From: Kiritimatiellia bacterium
Lineage (GTDB): Bacteria; Verrucomicrobiota; Kiritimatiellia; RFP12; UBA1067
Assembly (NCBI GenBank): GCA_017514235.1
Contig: JAFWKK010000038.1
Span: forward strand, 124,001-188,000
Reading direction: 5' to 3'
DNA: 64,000 nucleotides
The notes below the pieces were generated by a model that did no database searches, was not told where the DNA came from, and saw only the letters and a list, made by a program, of their open reading frames with translations. This document shows positions 23,796-32,931 of the stretch, one piece after another. Position 1 is the stretch's first letter. Each line of letters starts with the position of its first letter. Position numbers and translations under genes: made by a program.

Positions 23796-26390
23796 TCACC
23801 ATATTGCGTCGCCGCCATAGACTTCGATCTCGTCGCAGAAGCAGTATTTTGACTGCGTTGCGGTGAATCTCACGTATCGGCCGCGACATGGCATGTCAAA
23901 GCTGTACGCACGATAGGCGTGATATGCGCCGTATGCGGGAAGCGGACGCTCCTGCGTCGCCTTCTCGAGCAAATCGCCCACAGCATGCCAATTCTTCCCG
24001 TCAAGGCTCACCTCCACCTTAATGCTGCGTGGGAACGTGACTTCCGCAACCCCCGCCCCCATATTCCACGAGAACCCCGACATCCGCTCTTCCTTGCCAA
24101 GATCAAGCGTCACGGCGAACGCCTCTTCCCCGCCACCGTTCGCCTTCCAGCCGACGGCGCTCCTGTCAGTCCACATCATGCCCTTGGCAACGCATTTCCC
24201 GTCCGTCAGCTGCACTGCGTCATTTTCGTCAACCGTCAGCTTGTAGTTAGGCCTGGGCGAAAACGTGCACGGCTTCTCTCGCGCAACATTCTCCGTGTAG
24301 GTCTGGACCATACGGTCGAGCTTCCAGCGTATCTGATCAGGCCCTCCGATGTATTCCATCGACGGCTCCCAGCCGAGACGCGAATCTGCCTCCACGAGCG
24401 GCAGCGCAGCCTTGGCGTTGGCATATTCCTTCTTCGCCCATTCGAGCACGCCTGCCCTGTCGCCGGCACGATGCGCGATGGCGCCGTGCTTAACGTTGAT
24501 CGCAGTGATCACCGTACGTTGCATGTACCGCCCCAGGCCCGCCATGCGCCGCGCCTTCTCCGCCCGTTCCGGCGGCAGGGAGGCGGCGATAGAATCGAAA
24601 ATGTCCGCGCCCTTCCCAAGCGCCACGCGCATATCCTCCAGAAGCTCAAGCTCCTTGTTCATCTTCTCCACGTCCAGCTCGCCGACCTCGCCCAGCTCCG
24701 GATTGTAGCTGCTTTTGTCAAGGTAGTTGTAGCGGGCAATGTTCTTGTTCGAGGAGTGACGCGGAATCGGGAACTCGCTGTTCGAAATGTGCTTGCCACC
24801 GAAATTGTACGGATAGGACGGCCCGGTGCGGAACGGACCGTATTGGTTGACGTCGCTTGCCACGTAGTCGCGCGCCGTCTCGCTCCAGAGCTTCCACGCC
24901 TCGATTGCGCGCCCGGCGTTCGCCGCGCCGAAGTCACGCGCCGCGATCATACGCAGGTGCGTATCGAACGGAATGCCGCCCTCGGTGAACGCCTCCTTCT
25001 CCAGCTCGCTCACGAACGACGGCCACCAGCCGTAGTGGTGGCATTCCATCAGCCCGGAAAGGCCCCAGTCCTTCCGAGCCTTCACTATGCCGTCGTAGCG
25101 GCGCTTCCACTGGAACGGACACGGCTGGTACGGTACTGAGCCGTAGTCCCACGTCACGCCACCCGTGTTGGACATCGAATAGAGCTTCAATCCCCTCTTG
25201 TGCGCCCTCTCCGCCTCGCTCGCAAAGTAGCGTCCGGGGCCCTCGAACGAGAGCGAGTAGTCCGCGCTCGGAGCATTCAGCCCGTTGCGCTTCACCTGCG
25301 GCTCAAACATCTCGAACGTCGCCATCAGCACGATGTCCTTCGGCAGCGCGTCAATAAGTTCCATGCGCGGCTGGACGGGCTGACGACCCCAGTTGTACGA
25401 CCAGAACACGATCTCCATGCCCTTGCTGTGCGCATCGATGGATGCCTTGACAGCCTTCACCCAGTCCGGATAGTCGCGGCACGGCCACCAGCCAGCCGTC
25501 GGGCGCCTGTCGCCGGGGATTCTGTTGTTCCACGTGCGCGGCTGGGCGCGCTCGTCCTTCGTCGGGAACTGGCAGCTCTCGCCCACGAACACGATGCCCT
25601 TCGCCTCCGGATAGGCGGCGGCAATGCGCCCGTAGGCGGCGTCGAACTTAGCCTTCGCGTTCGGATCGTCAGGGTGAACGAAAGCGATCACGTAGCTGTA
25701 GAGGTAGGTGTCTAGCCCGTACCGCTTCGCGCGGCGGATCACGTCGCGCACGTCCTGATAGTTCGCGCCCTTCGTCTTGTCAACGTCCTTCACGAAAATG
25801 ACGATGGCGTCCATGCCGGCATGGGCTATTTGCGCGAGATGCGCATCGGGGAACACGTCCACCGCCCAGCCGGAATGCGTCATGCGAGGCGAGAACATTG
25901 AACGGCGGTTCTCCACGCCCTTCTTCAGGAACGGCGCACCGCGGAAGTTCATCATGTCCTCAAGGTGATAGAGCGCCTGCGCCGCCGCGCGCGAATCCGC
26001 CGCAGTCACCTTCACGCCGTCGCCAGTCTCGATGCGGTACGCACGCGCAGGCAAGCTGCCGTCGAACGCGACCGTCACCGTTCCCTCGCCGCCACGCGCG
26101 AACCGTGCGCTCACACTCATCGACACGTCGAGATAGTCGCAAAAGTCCTTCGCCGCCAGAGCCATCACCTCGTCGGCAGGCGTCGGCACGCACACCGCCG
26201 CGCCGTCGGCAAAGACGAACTCGTCCGCCGCAGGCTTCGCCGCCGGATCGCGTCTTCCGGCTTCATGCACGACTTCCAGCCGCTTGCGGAAATCGTACGG
26301 TGCCTCCGATGCGACCTTGCCGTTGCCGGCAAGTGCCGTCAGACCAAACGCCATGCCAAACGCACAAGCCGTCGTAGATATTACTTTCAT
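23796..26390 (-). CDS. Secreted GH20-like glycosidase with C-terminal discoidin (F5/8C) domain
   Basis: An 864-residue protein with a signal peptide ending near ALA at residues 19-21. Residues about 50-150 resemble the alpha/beta domain that precedes the barrel in family 20 and related hexosaminidases (AYRIETGDGVKVTAADSRAA). About 160-560 look like a TIM barrel (VIFVKDVD, IVFVGES, EIVFWSYNWG). About 720-860 fit a discoidin-type carbohydrate-binding domain (YVRFTATQSKYCFCDEIEVYG). The hexosaminidase Asp-Glu catalytic pair could not be located with certainty, so the family is open. Its ATG overlaps the stop of the KdgT-like permease gene, which ties it to sugar use. Confidence 0.72.
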   Translation of the reverse strand: MKVISTTACAFGMAFGLTALAGNGKVASEAPYDFRKRLEVVHEAGRRDPAAKPAADEFVFADGAAVCVPTPADEVMALAAKDFCDYLDVSMSVSARFARGGEGTVTVAFDGSLPARAYRIETGDGVKVTAADSRAAAQALYHLEDMMNFRGAPFLKKGVENRRSMFSPRMTHSGWAVDVFPDAHLAQIAHAGMDAIVIFVKDVDKTKGANYQDVRDVIRRAKRYGLDTYLYSYVIAFVHPDDPNAKAKFDAAYGRIAAAYPEAKGIVFVGESCQFPTKDERAQPRTWNNRIPGDRRPTAGWWPCRDYPDWVKAVKASIDAHSKGMEIVFWSYNWGRQPVQPRMELIDALPKDIVLMATFEMFEPQVKRNGLNAPSADYSLSFEGPGRYFASEAERAHKRGLKLYSMSNTGGVTWDYGSVPYQPCPFQWKRRYDGIVKARKDWGLSGLMECHHYGWWPSFVSELEKEAFTEGGIPFDTHLRMIAARDFGAANAGRAIEAWKLWSETARDYVASDVNQYGPFRTGPSYPYNFGGKHISNSEFPIPRHSSNKNIARYNYLDKSSYNPELGEVGELDVEKMNKELELLEDMRVALGKGADIFDSIAASLPPERAEKARRMAGLGRYMQRTVITAINVKHGAIAHRAGDRAGVLEWAKKEYANAKAALPLVEADSRLGWEPSMEYIGGPDQIRWKLDRMVQTYTENVAREKPCTFSPRPNYKLTVDENDAVQLTDGKCVAKGMMWTDRSAVGWKANGGGEEAFAVTLDLGKEERMSGFSWNMGAGVAEVTFPRSIKVEVSLDGKNWHAVGDLLEKATQERPLPAYGAYHAYRAYSFDMPCRGRYVRFTATQSKYCFCDEIEVYGGDAIW

Positions 26391-27367
26391 GTTGCAGTCT
26401 TCCTTTGACTTTCTTTGAAATCATTTTCAATCATTGAACACTTCCTATGCAAGAAAGAGACAAGCAGCGGACAACCGATAGCGGTGACGATGATTGCCGC
26501 CGTAATCTGCGCCGTTGCAGTCTCGGCCACGGCCAACAGGGAGGAATCGACCGCCGCCACGGCGAGAGGCGTGGCCGCCGCATTCCCAGCCGTGGTACCG
26601 ATGGCCGCGCCGACTTCAGGATGGCGAATGCGGAGAACCCTGTATGCGACGTATCCGCCCATGCCTGTGATCGCGAGACAGCCCACTCCAAGCAGGACGC
26701 CGGACGCCCCCGCCTTTACGAGGTTGAGTATGTTCAGCCCGGCGCCGAGCGGAAAGGCAAAGAACGGGATGAGCAGCGTCGCGCCCGGCTCACAGAAGCG
26801 ACGTATGTCCTCGTCCAGGTTGCCGAGAATGCAGCCTGCGACAACCGGAATGATGCAGCCGAGCAGAACCGACAGCGGAATGTTCGCCGCACCTGCCGCG
26901 CCAAGGGCCAACATCGTGAAGAACGGTCCGTCGTTGATCGAGAGTATGGAGACCGCGCCAACGTCGGTGGCGTCTCCGTACTCGCCGGCAAGCGCCGCAT
27001 AAAGTCCGCCGTTAGAATTGACGAGCGCCGCCACGATCGCCAGCGTGGAAAGGCCAAGAAACCCGGCTCCGCCGAACAGCCACCCGCACAAAAGCCCGAC
27101 CGCTGTGCCGAGTCCCACCTTAACGAGCGTAAGCACAACGCCCTTGTACGCCGCCACGCCCGCCTTGCGGAAGTCTATCGTAGTAGCGTTGCAGAAGATG
27201 AACGCGGACAACAGCGGCATCGCTCCGGACTTCCAGAGATACGTAGTGAACGTGCCGTCGAACTTTTCCCATATGCCGCCGCAAAACGTGTTCACGAGCG
27301 CGCCAAGGATCAGCGGCACCACCATCAGTCCGCCAGGAATCCTCTTTACCGTCGCCAGGATTCTCAT
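26387..27367 (-). CDS. kdgT: 2-keto-3-deoxygluconate permease family transporter
   Basis: A 326-residue inner-membrane protein with about ten hydrophobic segments and the KdgT family N-terminus (IPGGLMVVPLILGALVNTF). Conserved polar patches AALVNSNGGLYAALAGEYG and ATPLAVAAVD fit the family. KdgT proteins import 2-keto-3-deoxygluconate by proton symport, and homologues may carry other sugar acids. Its ATG overlaps the larA-like stop, and its own stop overlaps the ATG of the secreted GH20-like gene, both as ATGA. This suggests translational coupling of glycan cleavage, uptake and racemisation or epimerisation of a sugar acid. Confidence 0.88.
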   Translation of the reverse strand: MRILATVKRIPGGLMVVPLILGALVNTFCGGIWEKFDGTFTTYLWKSGAMPLLSAFIFCNATTIDFRKAGVAAYKGVVLTLVKVGLGTAVGLLCGWLFGGAGFLGLSTLAIVAALVNSNGGLYAALAGEYGDATDVGAVSILSINDGPFFTMLALGAAGAANIPLSVLLGCIIPVVAGCILGNLDEDIRRFCEPGATLLIPFFAFPLGAGLNILNLVKAGASGVLLGVGCLAITGMGGYVAYRVLRIRHPEVGAAIGTTAGNAAATPLAVAAVDSSLLAVAETATAQITAAIIVTAIGCPLLVSFLHRKCSMIENDFKESQRKTAT

Positions 27368-28656
27368 GCCGGCGCCGCGCCTTCCCTGACGATGACGGAG
27401 ACACCGTCCGGTATGACGGTTACCTTGTAGTCGGGCCGTCCGACGAGCGACTTCGCAACATCCATCGCCTCCGCCGCGCTGTGGGCGGGGATCATGTGCA
27501 AGTCGCGCACGGTCTGGTCATCGCAGTCGGACGCGTATACGACACGCGCCTTGAGCAGCACGCGCGCAAGGATCTGCGACTGCCACTGGTCGATGATGGT
27601 CTCCTCAGGGCGGCGCGCGAGGAACGTGCGCATCATCCGTCCGAGATCTGGCTCGTCGCGGAACGTGCGATGGAAGCTTGCGCCTCCGTGCCCGTCCTGT
27701 GACTTCGCGAACATGACGATCACGCCGCCCTGCTTCACCGTGGCCTCGGCGGCGGTCATTCCCTTCACCGCCTGGTAGATGTTCTGGTCAAGCGGATAGC
27801 CGCCGTTCGTAGAGATGGCGATGTCGGCCGGGATCGCATCCACCTGACACTTTGCGGCGAGGAACTCGCGCCCGGCACGGTGGGCGGCATCGCAGTCGCC
27901 GGACACGCAGAATATCGGGTCGTGCGCGGCATCGATCACCACGTTGACAACGAACGCAAGCTTCGCCGCGCGCGCCGCAAACAGCATGTCCTCGTGCACC
28001 GGGTTCCCGTCCAGGACTCCCGTCCGCGCCTTCGGGTGCGCGATGAAGCCGGCGTTATGGTTGTACATCACCGTTGCCCGGCTCGCGATCCCAGGCAGGA
28101 CGCTCTTCCGTCCGCCGGAGAACCCTGCGAAGAAATGCGGCTCTATGAAACCCTCCGCAACGAGAAGGTCGGCCTCGACGGCAAGCCTGTTCACGACCAA
28201 GTCGCCGCCGGACGGCAGCCTGCCGATGTTGACGAGGTTCGCCGCGTCGTCGCAGTCATGTATCACGATGCGCTCCCGCGCCGTTATCTCGTCGCCGAAC
28301 TTCGTCGCCAGCTCGTCGCGTGTCGTGGTGCGGTGAAGCCCCGTCGCCACGAGGATCGTGATGTCGGCGGACGGATTGCCGGCGCGTATCTCGGCCAGCA
28401 TCTGCGGCATGATCACGCGGCTAGGCACCGGACGCGTGTGGTCGGAGGCGATGACTACAATCTTCCGCTTCCCGGCCGCAAGCTCCCGGAGGCGGGGCGT
28501 GCCGATCGGGTGCTCCATCGATGCACGCACGAGCGCCTCGCCATCCATCGGCGGCTTGTAGCCGTGTATGCCGGAACGCAACACGCCCGCAAGGTGCCCT
28601 TCCTCAATCTCTACAGCAACCGATTCCCTGCCGTACGGTAAAAGTATCTTCTCCAT
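27364..28656 (-). CDS. LarA-family (nickel-pincer) racemase/epimerase
   Basis: A 430-residue member of the LarA family, which uses the nickel-pincer nucleotide cofactor to racemise or epimerise alpha-hydroxy acids. Visible family motifs are SDHTRPVP, ATGLHRTTT, EPHFFAGFSGGRKSVLPGI and HNAGFIAHPKARTG; these include the His and Lys residues that bind the cofactor or act in proton transfer. No larB, larC or larE cofactor gene is in the window. Coupling to a KdgT-type permease suggests a sugar acid rather than lactate as substrate. The gene starts 18 nt after a SUMF1-domain gene. Confidence 0.85.
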   Translation of the reverse strand: MEKILLPYGRESVAVEIEEGHLAGVLRSGIHGYKPPMDGEALVRASMEHPIGTPRLRELAAGKRKIVVIASDHTRPVPSRVIMPQMLAEIRAGNPSADITILVATGLHRTTTRDELATKFGDEITARERIVIHDCDDAANLVNIGRLPSGGDLVVNRLAVEADLLVAEGFIEPHFFAGFSGGRKSVLPGIASRATVMYNHNAGFIAHPKARTGVLDGNPVHEDMLFAARAAKLAFVVNVVIDAAHDPIFCVSGDCDAAHRAGREFLAAKCQVDAIPADIAISTNGGYPLDQNIYQAVKGMTAAEATVKQGGVIVMFAKSQDGHGGASFHRTFRDEPDLGRMMRTFLARRPEETIIDQWQSQILARVLLKARVVYASDCDDQTVRDLHMIPAHSAAEAMDVAKSLVGRPDYKVTVIPDGVSVIVREGAAPA

Positions 28657-28674
28657 TGTTATGCAAGCTTTTCC

Positions 28675-29970
28675 TTACCAAAGTCCAGCACGGCAAGCCA
28701 GGCGCAGACCGACGGAGCTGTACTGCGAATTAGGGGTGTTGCTGCCGCGCACCGCCATGCGCTGAAACTTCGCCGGATTGTTCCAGGCGCCGTCTCGCCG
28801 CACATGCTGTTCTGCCACGACGGTGTTCACCGCACCGTTCAACGCCGTGATGTCGGCGGCGAACCAGTCGAGGCACCATTCGATCACGTTGCCATGCATG
28901 TCGTACAAGCCCCAGGCGTTCGGGGCGTAGGAGCCGGATGGCGCAGTGCCGCCCGTTGTACCTCCAGCACCGTCCGTCTGATTGCTTTTGTAGCGTCCCA
29001 ACCTGACGAGGTTCGAGTCCACGCCGTCTTCAAGCTGAATCTTCGTTCCGTCGTTCCAGCACCCCTTCTTCCAGATTTCACACCCGACCTGAAGTCCGGC
29101 GCGGCATGCGAACTCCCACTGCGCTTCGCTCGGCAGATCGAAATCGACCTGTGTCGCCGTTCGCAGCTTGCCGAGGAACGAATCTCCGCATGGATTGTTC
29201 GGCCAGTCGTAGTTCGTGTAATCCGCCGCCGTCGCCGTCTTGCTTGCCGACACCCTGATTTCGTTGTACGACACCTTCTCCACAGGACGCATATCGCCCT
29301 TCAATTCGGCTGGATTGCCACCCATCACCGTCTCCCACTGCTTCTGTGTCACCTCAAACACGCCGATGTAGTAGTCGTTCGTGAGCGTAACCTCGTGCGG
29401 CGTCTCGTTGGCCGCTGTGCGCCCCAGCTCCAGCGCCGTACTGCCCATCGTCCATGTTACGTTCTTGGCATCGATGCGGCGCATCACGATGGAGGTTGTG
29501 CGATAGACGGGATTGGCGAGAAGTCCGCCCGGCAAGTAGTTGGTGGAAGCGTAATAGCGCACATTGTCGCCCGCCTCCGCCGTCAGGTCCACCACCATGT
29601 AGTCCGGCGTGTGGTCGGGTGCCCATGCGGTCAGGACGGCCCGGATGCCTCCGTCCGGGATGATCCGGTCGCGCCAGTCGCGCCGGGCCAGCCATGTGAT
29701 CGTATAGGTCTCCTTTCCGGAAACCAACTTGTTCACGTCGCCGGAAACGTGCTGGAAGTTGTCGGCTCCGATGGACGCCCACACATTGCCAGTCACGTTT
29801 GTCTCGATATCAAGCGTCACCACGGCCGGCGCGTTTGCAAGGGTGTAGGTGATCGTGACCGTGCGCGTACCCGGCGGCTGCGACATAACCACGTTCCCAA
29901 CCTCCGGCACGGCGGCTGTCAGCATGGAACCTGCAAGGACAAATCCAATGGCAATCATAATCTTCTTCAT
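28675..29970 (-). CDS. Secreted SUMF1/FGE-sulfatase-domain protein (paralogue 3 of 3)
   Basis: About 431 residues with a signal peptide (MKKIMIAIGFVLAGSML). An N-terminal beta-sandwich of about 150 residues (VTITYTLANAPAVVTLDIET, SGKETYTITW) is followed by a SUMF1 domain (about 165-430) with WTMG, YYIGVFEVTQKQW, FDLPSEAQWEFACRAG, YDMHGNVIEWCLDW and a final GLRLACRAG. The C-terminal Cys residues that form the copper active site of true formylglycine-generating enzyme are absent, so it is unlikely to modify sulfatases that way. ATG 29970 is preferred to a TTG two codons upstream. It is tandem with two homologues. Confidence 0.88.
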   Translation of the reverse strand: MKKIMIAIGFVLAGSMLTAAVPEVGNVVMSQPPGTRTVTITYTLANAPAVVTLDIETNVTGNVWASIGADNFQHVSGDVNKLVSGKETYTITWLARRDWRDRIIPDGGIRAVLTAWAPDHTPDYMVVDLTAEAGDNVRYYASTNYLPGGLLANPVYRTTSIVMRRIDAKNVTWTMGSTALELGRTAANETPHEVTLTNDYYIGVFEVTQKQWETVMGGNPAELKGDMRPVEKVSYNEIRVSASKTATAADYTNYDWPNNPCGDSFLGKLRTATQVDFDLPSEAQWEFACRAGLQVGCEIWKKGCWNDGTKIQLEDGVDSNLVRLGRYKSNQTDGAGGTTGGTAPSGSYAPNAWGLYDMHGNVIEWCLDWFAADITALNGAVNTVVAEQHVRRDGAWNNPAKFQRMAVRGSNTPNSQYSSVGLRLACRAGLW

Positions 29971-29995
29971 GGTCAAATTCCTTTCTTCCTGTCGC

Positions 29996-31279
29996 TCACT
30001 TCAGACCCGCCCGACACGCAAGACGAAAGCCGATAAACGAATGCCTAAATGTTGGGGCATTCCCTGTCCGCGCCGCAGAGCGGAGATGCACGGCTCCATC
30101 GCTTCCCAGCCCGCTGCGCCTAACGCGGTTGCCGGAACCCGTCGTGATCACCGATCCGTCAGTTCCCGCCAAGCTATCTTGATACCAGTCGAGGCACCAT
30201 TCGCCCACGTTCCCGTGCATATCGTAGAGCCCCCAATCGTTCGGCGCGTATGTGCCGCAGATGGCGGTGCCGATGGAAGCCGGACAATTTGCGTAGCCCA
30301 TACTGCTTGCCGTCGTATTGTTGCCGCCATTTTGGTTGTGCCGTCCCGGAGCCGTGCTGGCCAAAGTCGATGACGTGTAGGCCACGCCGTTGTTCCATTC
30401 ATTGTCGCCATGTCCGGCACGGCAGGCATACTCCCATTCCGCATCGCTCGGCAGATCGAAGTCGATGTCCGTCTTTGCTCGCAGCAGATCGAGGTACGAA
30501 CCGGCGTACGGAGCCTCCGGCCACTCCTTTGCGTTGGCATTGGCCGACGTACTGTTCGCCGCCATGCGAATCTCGTTGTAGCATACGTTCTCCACCGGAC
30601 GCATTGCCCTGTCGCCACCCCAATAGAACTGCGCCGCATTCAGACGCGCTGTCTGCACAAGCGTCCACTGCGTCTGCGAAACCTCAAACACACCGATGTA
30701 ATAGTTATTCGTGAGCGTAACTTGATGGCGTACTTCTTTCGCCCCTGTTGAGCGGTTGCCATCCCCATCGCTGCTTCCCATCCACCACGTCACGCCCTTG
30801 GCAAGAATCTTGCGCATCACGATGGAGGTGGTGCGGTACTTGCGGTTCGCCATCAGCCCACCGGGGAAGAAGTTTGTCGAGGCGTAGTAGCGCACGTTGT
30901 CGGTCTTCGAGGCCGTAAGATCCACCACCATGTAGTCCGGCGTGTTGTCGAGAGGCCAGGCCGTGACCACCGCTTGCGCAGCGGCAAGATTTCCCTGCCA
31001 CGAGAAGTCCGGACGCCACGTGATTGTATAGGTTTCCTTGCCGGACACCTTCTTGTTCACGTCGCCCGTCACGTACTGGATGTTCTCTCCGCCGATGGAG
31101 ACCCCGTTCGTGATAATGTCAAGCGTCACGACAGCGGGCGCTTCAGAAAGCGTATAGGTGACCGTCACTGTGCGGTCATCCGCCTGCGCCATATTGACGC
31201 TCTGCACCGTGGGATCGGCAAACGTGGACAACGCCGCGCCAAACGCGAAAAGGGAAACGAAGTTTGTCATGTTTTTCAT
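29996..31279 (-). CDS. Secreted SUMF1/FGE-sulfatase-domain protein (paralogue 2 of 3)
   Basis: A 427-residue paralogue with the same layout: signal peptide (MKNMTNFVSLFAFGAALSTF), N-terminal beta domain (VTVTYTLSEAPAVVTLDI) and SUMF1 domain (WWMGSSDG, YYIGVFEVSQTQW, FDLPSDAEWEYACRAG, YDMHGNVGEWCLDW, GFRLACRAG). The catalytic Cys residues of FGE are missing (the stretch before the end reads RVRRSGLGSDG and then HLRSAARTG). The ATG at 31279 follows GGGGAGGTGA at good spacing, so the open frame up to 31318 is not used. It begins 20 nt after the upstream paralogue ends. Confidence 0.88.
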   Translation of the reverse strand: MKNMTNFVSLFAFGAALSTFADPTVQSVNMAQADDRTVTVTYTLSEAPAVVTLDIITNGVSIGGENIQYVTGDVNKKVSGKETYTITWRPDFSWQGNLAAAQAVVTAWPLDNTPDYMVVDLTASKTDNVRYYASTNFFPGGLMANRKYRTTSIVMRKILAKGVTWWMGSSDGDGNRSTGAKEVRHQVTLTNNYYIGVFEVSQTQWTLVQTARLNAAQFYWGGDRAMRPVENVCYNEIRMAANSTSANANAKEWPEAPYAGSYLDLLRAKTDIDFDLPSDAEWEYACRAGHGDNEWNNGVAYTSSTLASTAPGRHNQNGGNNTTASSMGYANCPASIGTAICGTYAPNDWGLYDMHGNVGEWCLDWYQDSLAGTDGSVITTGSGNRVRRSGLGSDGAVHLRSAARTGNAPTFRHSFIGFRLACRAGLK

Positions 31280-31299
31280 TATCGTCACCTCCCCTTTTA

Positions 31300-32574
31300 T
31301 TAAAGCCCGGCACGACACGCGAGCCGCAAGCCGATGTATTGATGTTGCAGGTTCGGCAGATTCATACCGCGCGCAGCGGATCTAAGATGGTAGATGTTGT
31401 CGTTGGCCAGCCCGCCACGCCGCACATGTTGCCCCTCCGTTGAATCATCAACGACCGATCCGTCCGTCCCCGACAGGTTCTCCACGTACCAGTCGAGGCA
31501 CCATTCGGCCACATTTCCATGCATGTCGTAAAGTCCCCACGAATTCGGCGCATAGCTGCCCACGATCGCCGTGCCAGCCGAAGCGTCGCTGGATGACGAA
31601 GGCGAAGAACCGACATTGTTCGTGTTCCGCGCAAGCCGGTCAAGATGCAGATCGTGCACATGGTTTGTGTAGGTGGAGCCGTCGTTCCACAGCCCTTCGC
31701 CGTTTCCGGCGCGGCAGGCGAACTCCCATTCGGCATCGCTCGGCAGATCGAAGTCGATGCCCGTCTTCCGGCGCAACGCACCCAGCATCGAGTCTTTATA
31801 GGGCGCATCTGGCCAGTCATAGCCTGTCTTCGCCACCGTGCCGTCGGAATTCCGGATCTGGTTGTAGCATACGCATTCGGCGGGGCGCATGGCATGGTCA
31901 GCTTCATACGAGAAGTTGTTGGAGTTGTAGGCTCCGAACACAAGCGCCCACTGCCGCTGCGTCATCTCGAACACACCGATGTAGTAGTTGTTGGTAAGCG
32001 TGACAGAGTGCGGTGCTTCCCGACTAGTACGGTTGACCTCGTTCACGCAGCCCATCGTCCATGTAACGTCCTTGGCGAGAATCTTGCGCATCAAAATGGA
32101 CGACGTACGGTAAGCCGGATTGGCAAGCAGCCCACCCGGCAGGAAGTTGGTGGAGGTGTAGTAATGCGCCGTCGGCAGGTTTGTCGTGGTGAGCAGGTTC
32201 ACCACAAGGTAGTCAGGCGTGTTATCGAGCGGCCACGCAGTGACCACCGCGCGCGCCTTGCCTGACTCCACAAGGTTGCCTGGCCAGTCGCAGTCTGGCA
32301 GCCACGAGATCGTGTACGTTTCCTTGCCAAAAACCTGGCGGTTCACGTCTCCCGAAACACGCTGGATGTGTTCGCCGCCGATGGAGACCCAGGCGCCGCT
32401 TGCGGTGTTTGTCTCGATGTCGAGCGTCACCACGACCGGCGCGGCGGTCAAGGTATAGGTGATGATAACTTCACGCGAACCGGTTTCGGTAATGTTCACA
32501 TTCTCAGCCCTCGGCTTCGCCGCAAACGCAGCACCGCACAGGAGAAGAAGAGCTGTCAGAGTCAATCGCTTCAT
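31300..32574 (-). CDS. Secreted SUMF1/FGE-sulfatase-domain protein (paralogue 1 of 3)
   Basis: A 424-residue protein with a clear signal peptide (MKRLTLTALLLLCGAAFA), the shared N-terminal beta domain (VIITYTLTAAPVVVTLDIET) and a SUMF1 domain (WTMGCVNE, YYIGVFEMTQRQW, FDLPSDAEWEFACRAG, YDMHGNVAEWCLDW, GLRLACRAGL). As in its two neighbours, no Cys pair corresponds to the FGE copper site. These proteins probably act as secreted binding or structural domains, as many bacterial SUMF1 proteins do. It follows the small anchored protein gene by 20 nt. Confidence 0.88.
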   Translation of the reverse strand: MKRLTLTALLLLCGAAFAAKPRAENVNITETGSREVIITYTLTAAPVVVTLDIETNTASGAWVSIGGEHIQRVSGDVNRQVFGKETYTISWLPDCDWPGNLVESGKARAVVTAWPLDNTPDYLVVNLLTTTNLPTAHYYTSTNFLPGGLLANPAYRTSSILMRKILAKDVTWTMGCVNEVNRTSREAPHSVTLTNNYYIGVFEMTQRQWALVFGAYNSNNFSYEADHAMRPAECVCYNQIRNSDGTVAKTGYDWPDAPYKDSMLGALRRKTGIDFDLPSDAEWEFACRAGNGEGLWNDGSTYTNHVHDLHLDRLARNTNNVGSSPSSSSDASAGTAIVGSYAPNSWGLYDMHGNVAEWCLDWYVENLSGTDGSVVDDSTEGQHVRRGGLANDNIYHLRSAARGMNLPNLQHQYIGLRLACRAGL

Positions 32575-32594
32575 GGTGAATTTCTCCTGATTTT

Positions 32595-32891
32595 TCAGTG
32601 GATTGAAAAAACCATGCCAAGCGGCATTGTGGTAAGCGCTATGCCCGGTGACACGTCAAACGTCGCGAAACGAGACTCTAGCCACGACTGCAGCTGCTCG
32701 ATCGTCCCTGCACCCGCATCAACGGAGACAGTCCCCGATGTCAGCGAACTTTTCGGATCCCTGTCGCCGCTCGGATACGAGACGATGCACGTACTCGCCA
32801 AAGCCGACAGTCCAATCAGACATGCGCCAACGAACACAGCGGCAAGCAGCGCGTCGCCCATTCGGTTAGGTTTGATTTTCATCGCAATCAT
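32595..32891 (-). CDS. Small membrane-anchored or secreted protein of unknown function
   Basis: 98 residues: a short basic N-terminus, a hydrophobic segment (about 14-36) and a small exported domain with CIVSYPSGDRD and a C-terminal helix-strand part. No family is recognised. The ATG at 32891 is chosen because AAGGGAG lies 4-5 nt upstream and because an in-frame ATG at 32933 falls inside the -10 box of the promoter. It is the first gene of the eleven-gene run and sits directly in front of the three SUMF1 paralogues, so it may work with them at the cell surface. Confidence 0.65.
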   Translation of the reverse strand: MIAMKIKPNRMGDALLAAVFVGACLIGLSALASTCIVSYPSGDRDPKSSLTSGTVSVDAGAGTIEQLQSWLESRFATFDVSPGIALTTMPLGMVFSIH

Positions 32892-32931
32892 CGTCTCCCT
32901 TCTTAGTTGACTACTTGTCTTTCTGGCACAC

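Noticed and set aside
28675-32574. Calling the SUMF1 paralogues formylglycine-generating enzymes
   Set aside because: The Cys pair of the copper site is absent in all three and no sulfatase gene is present.
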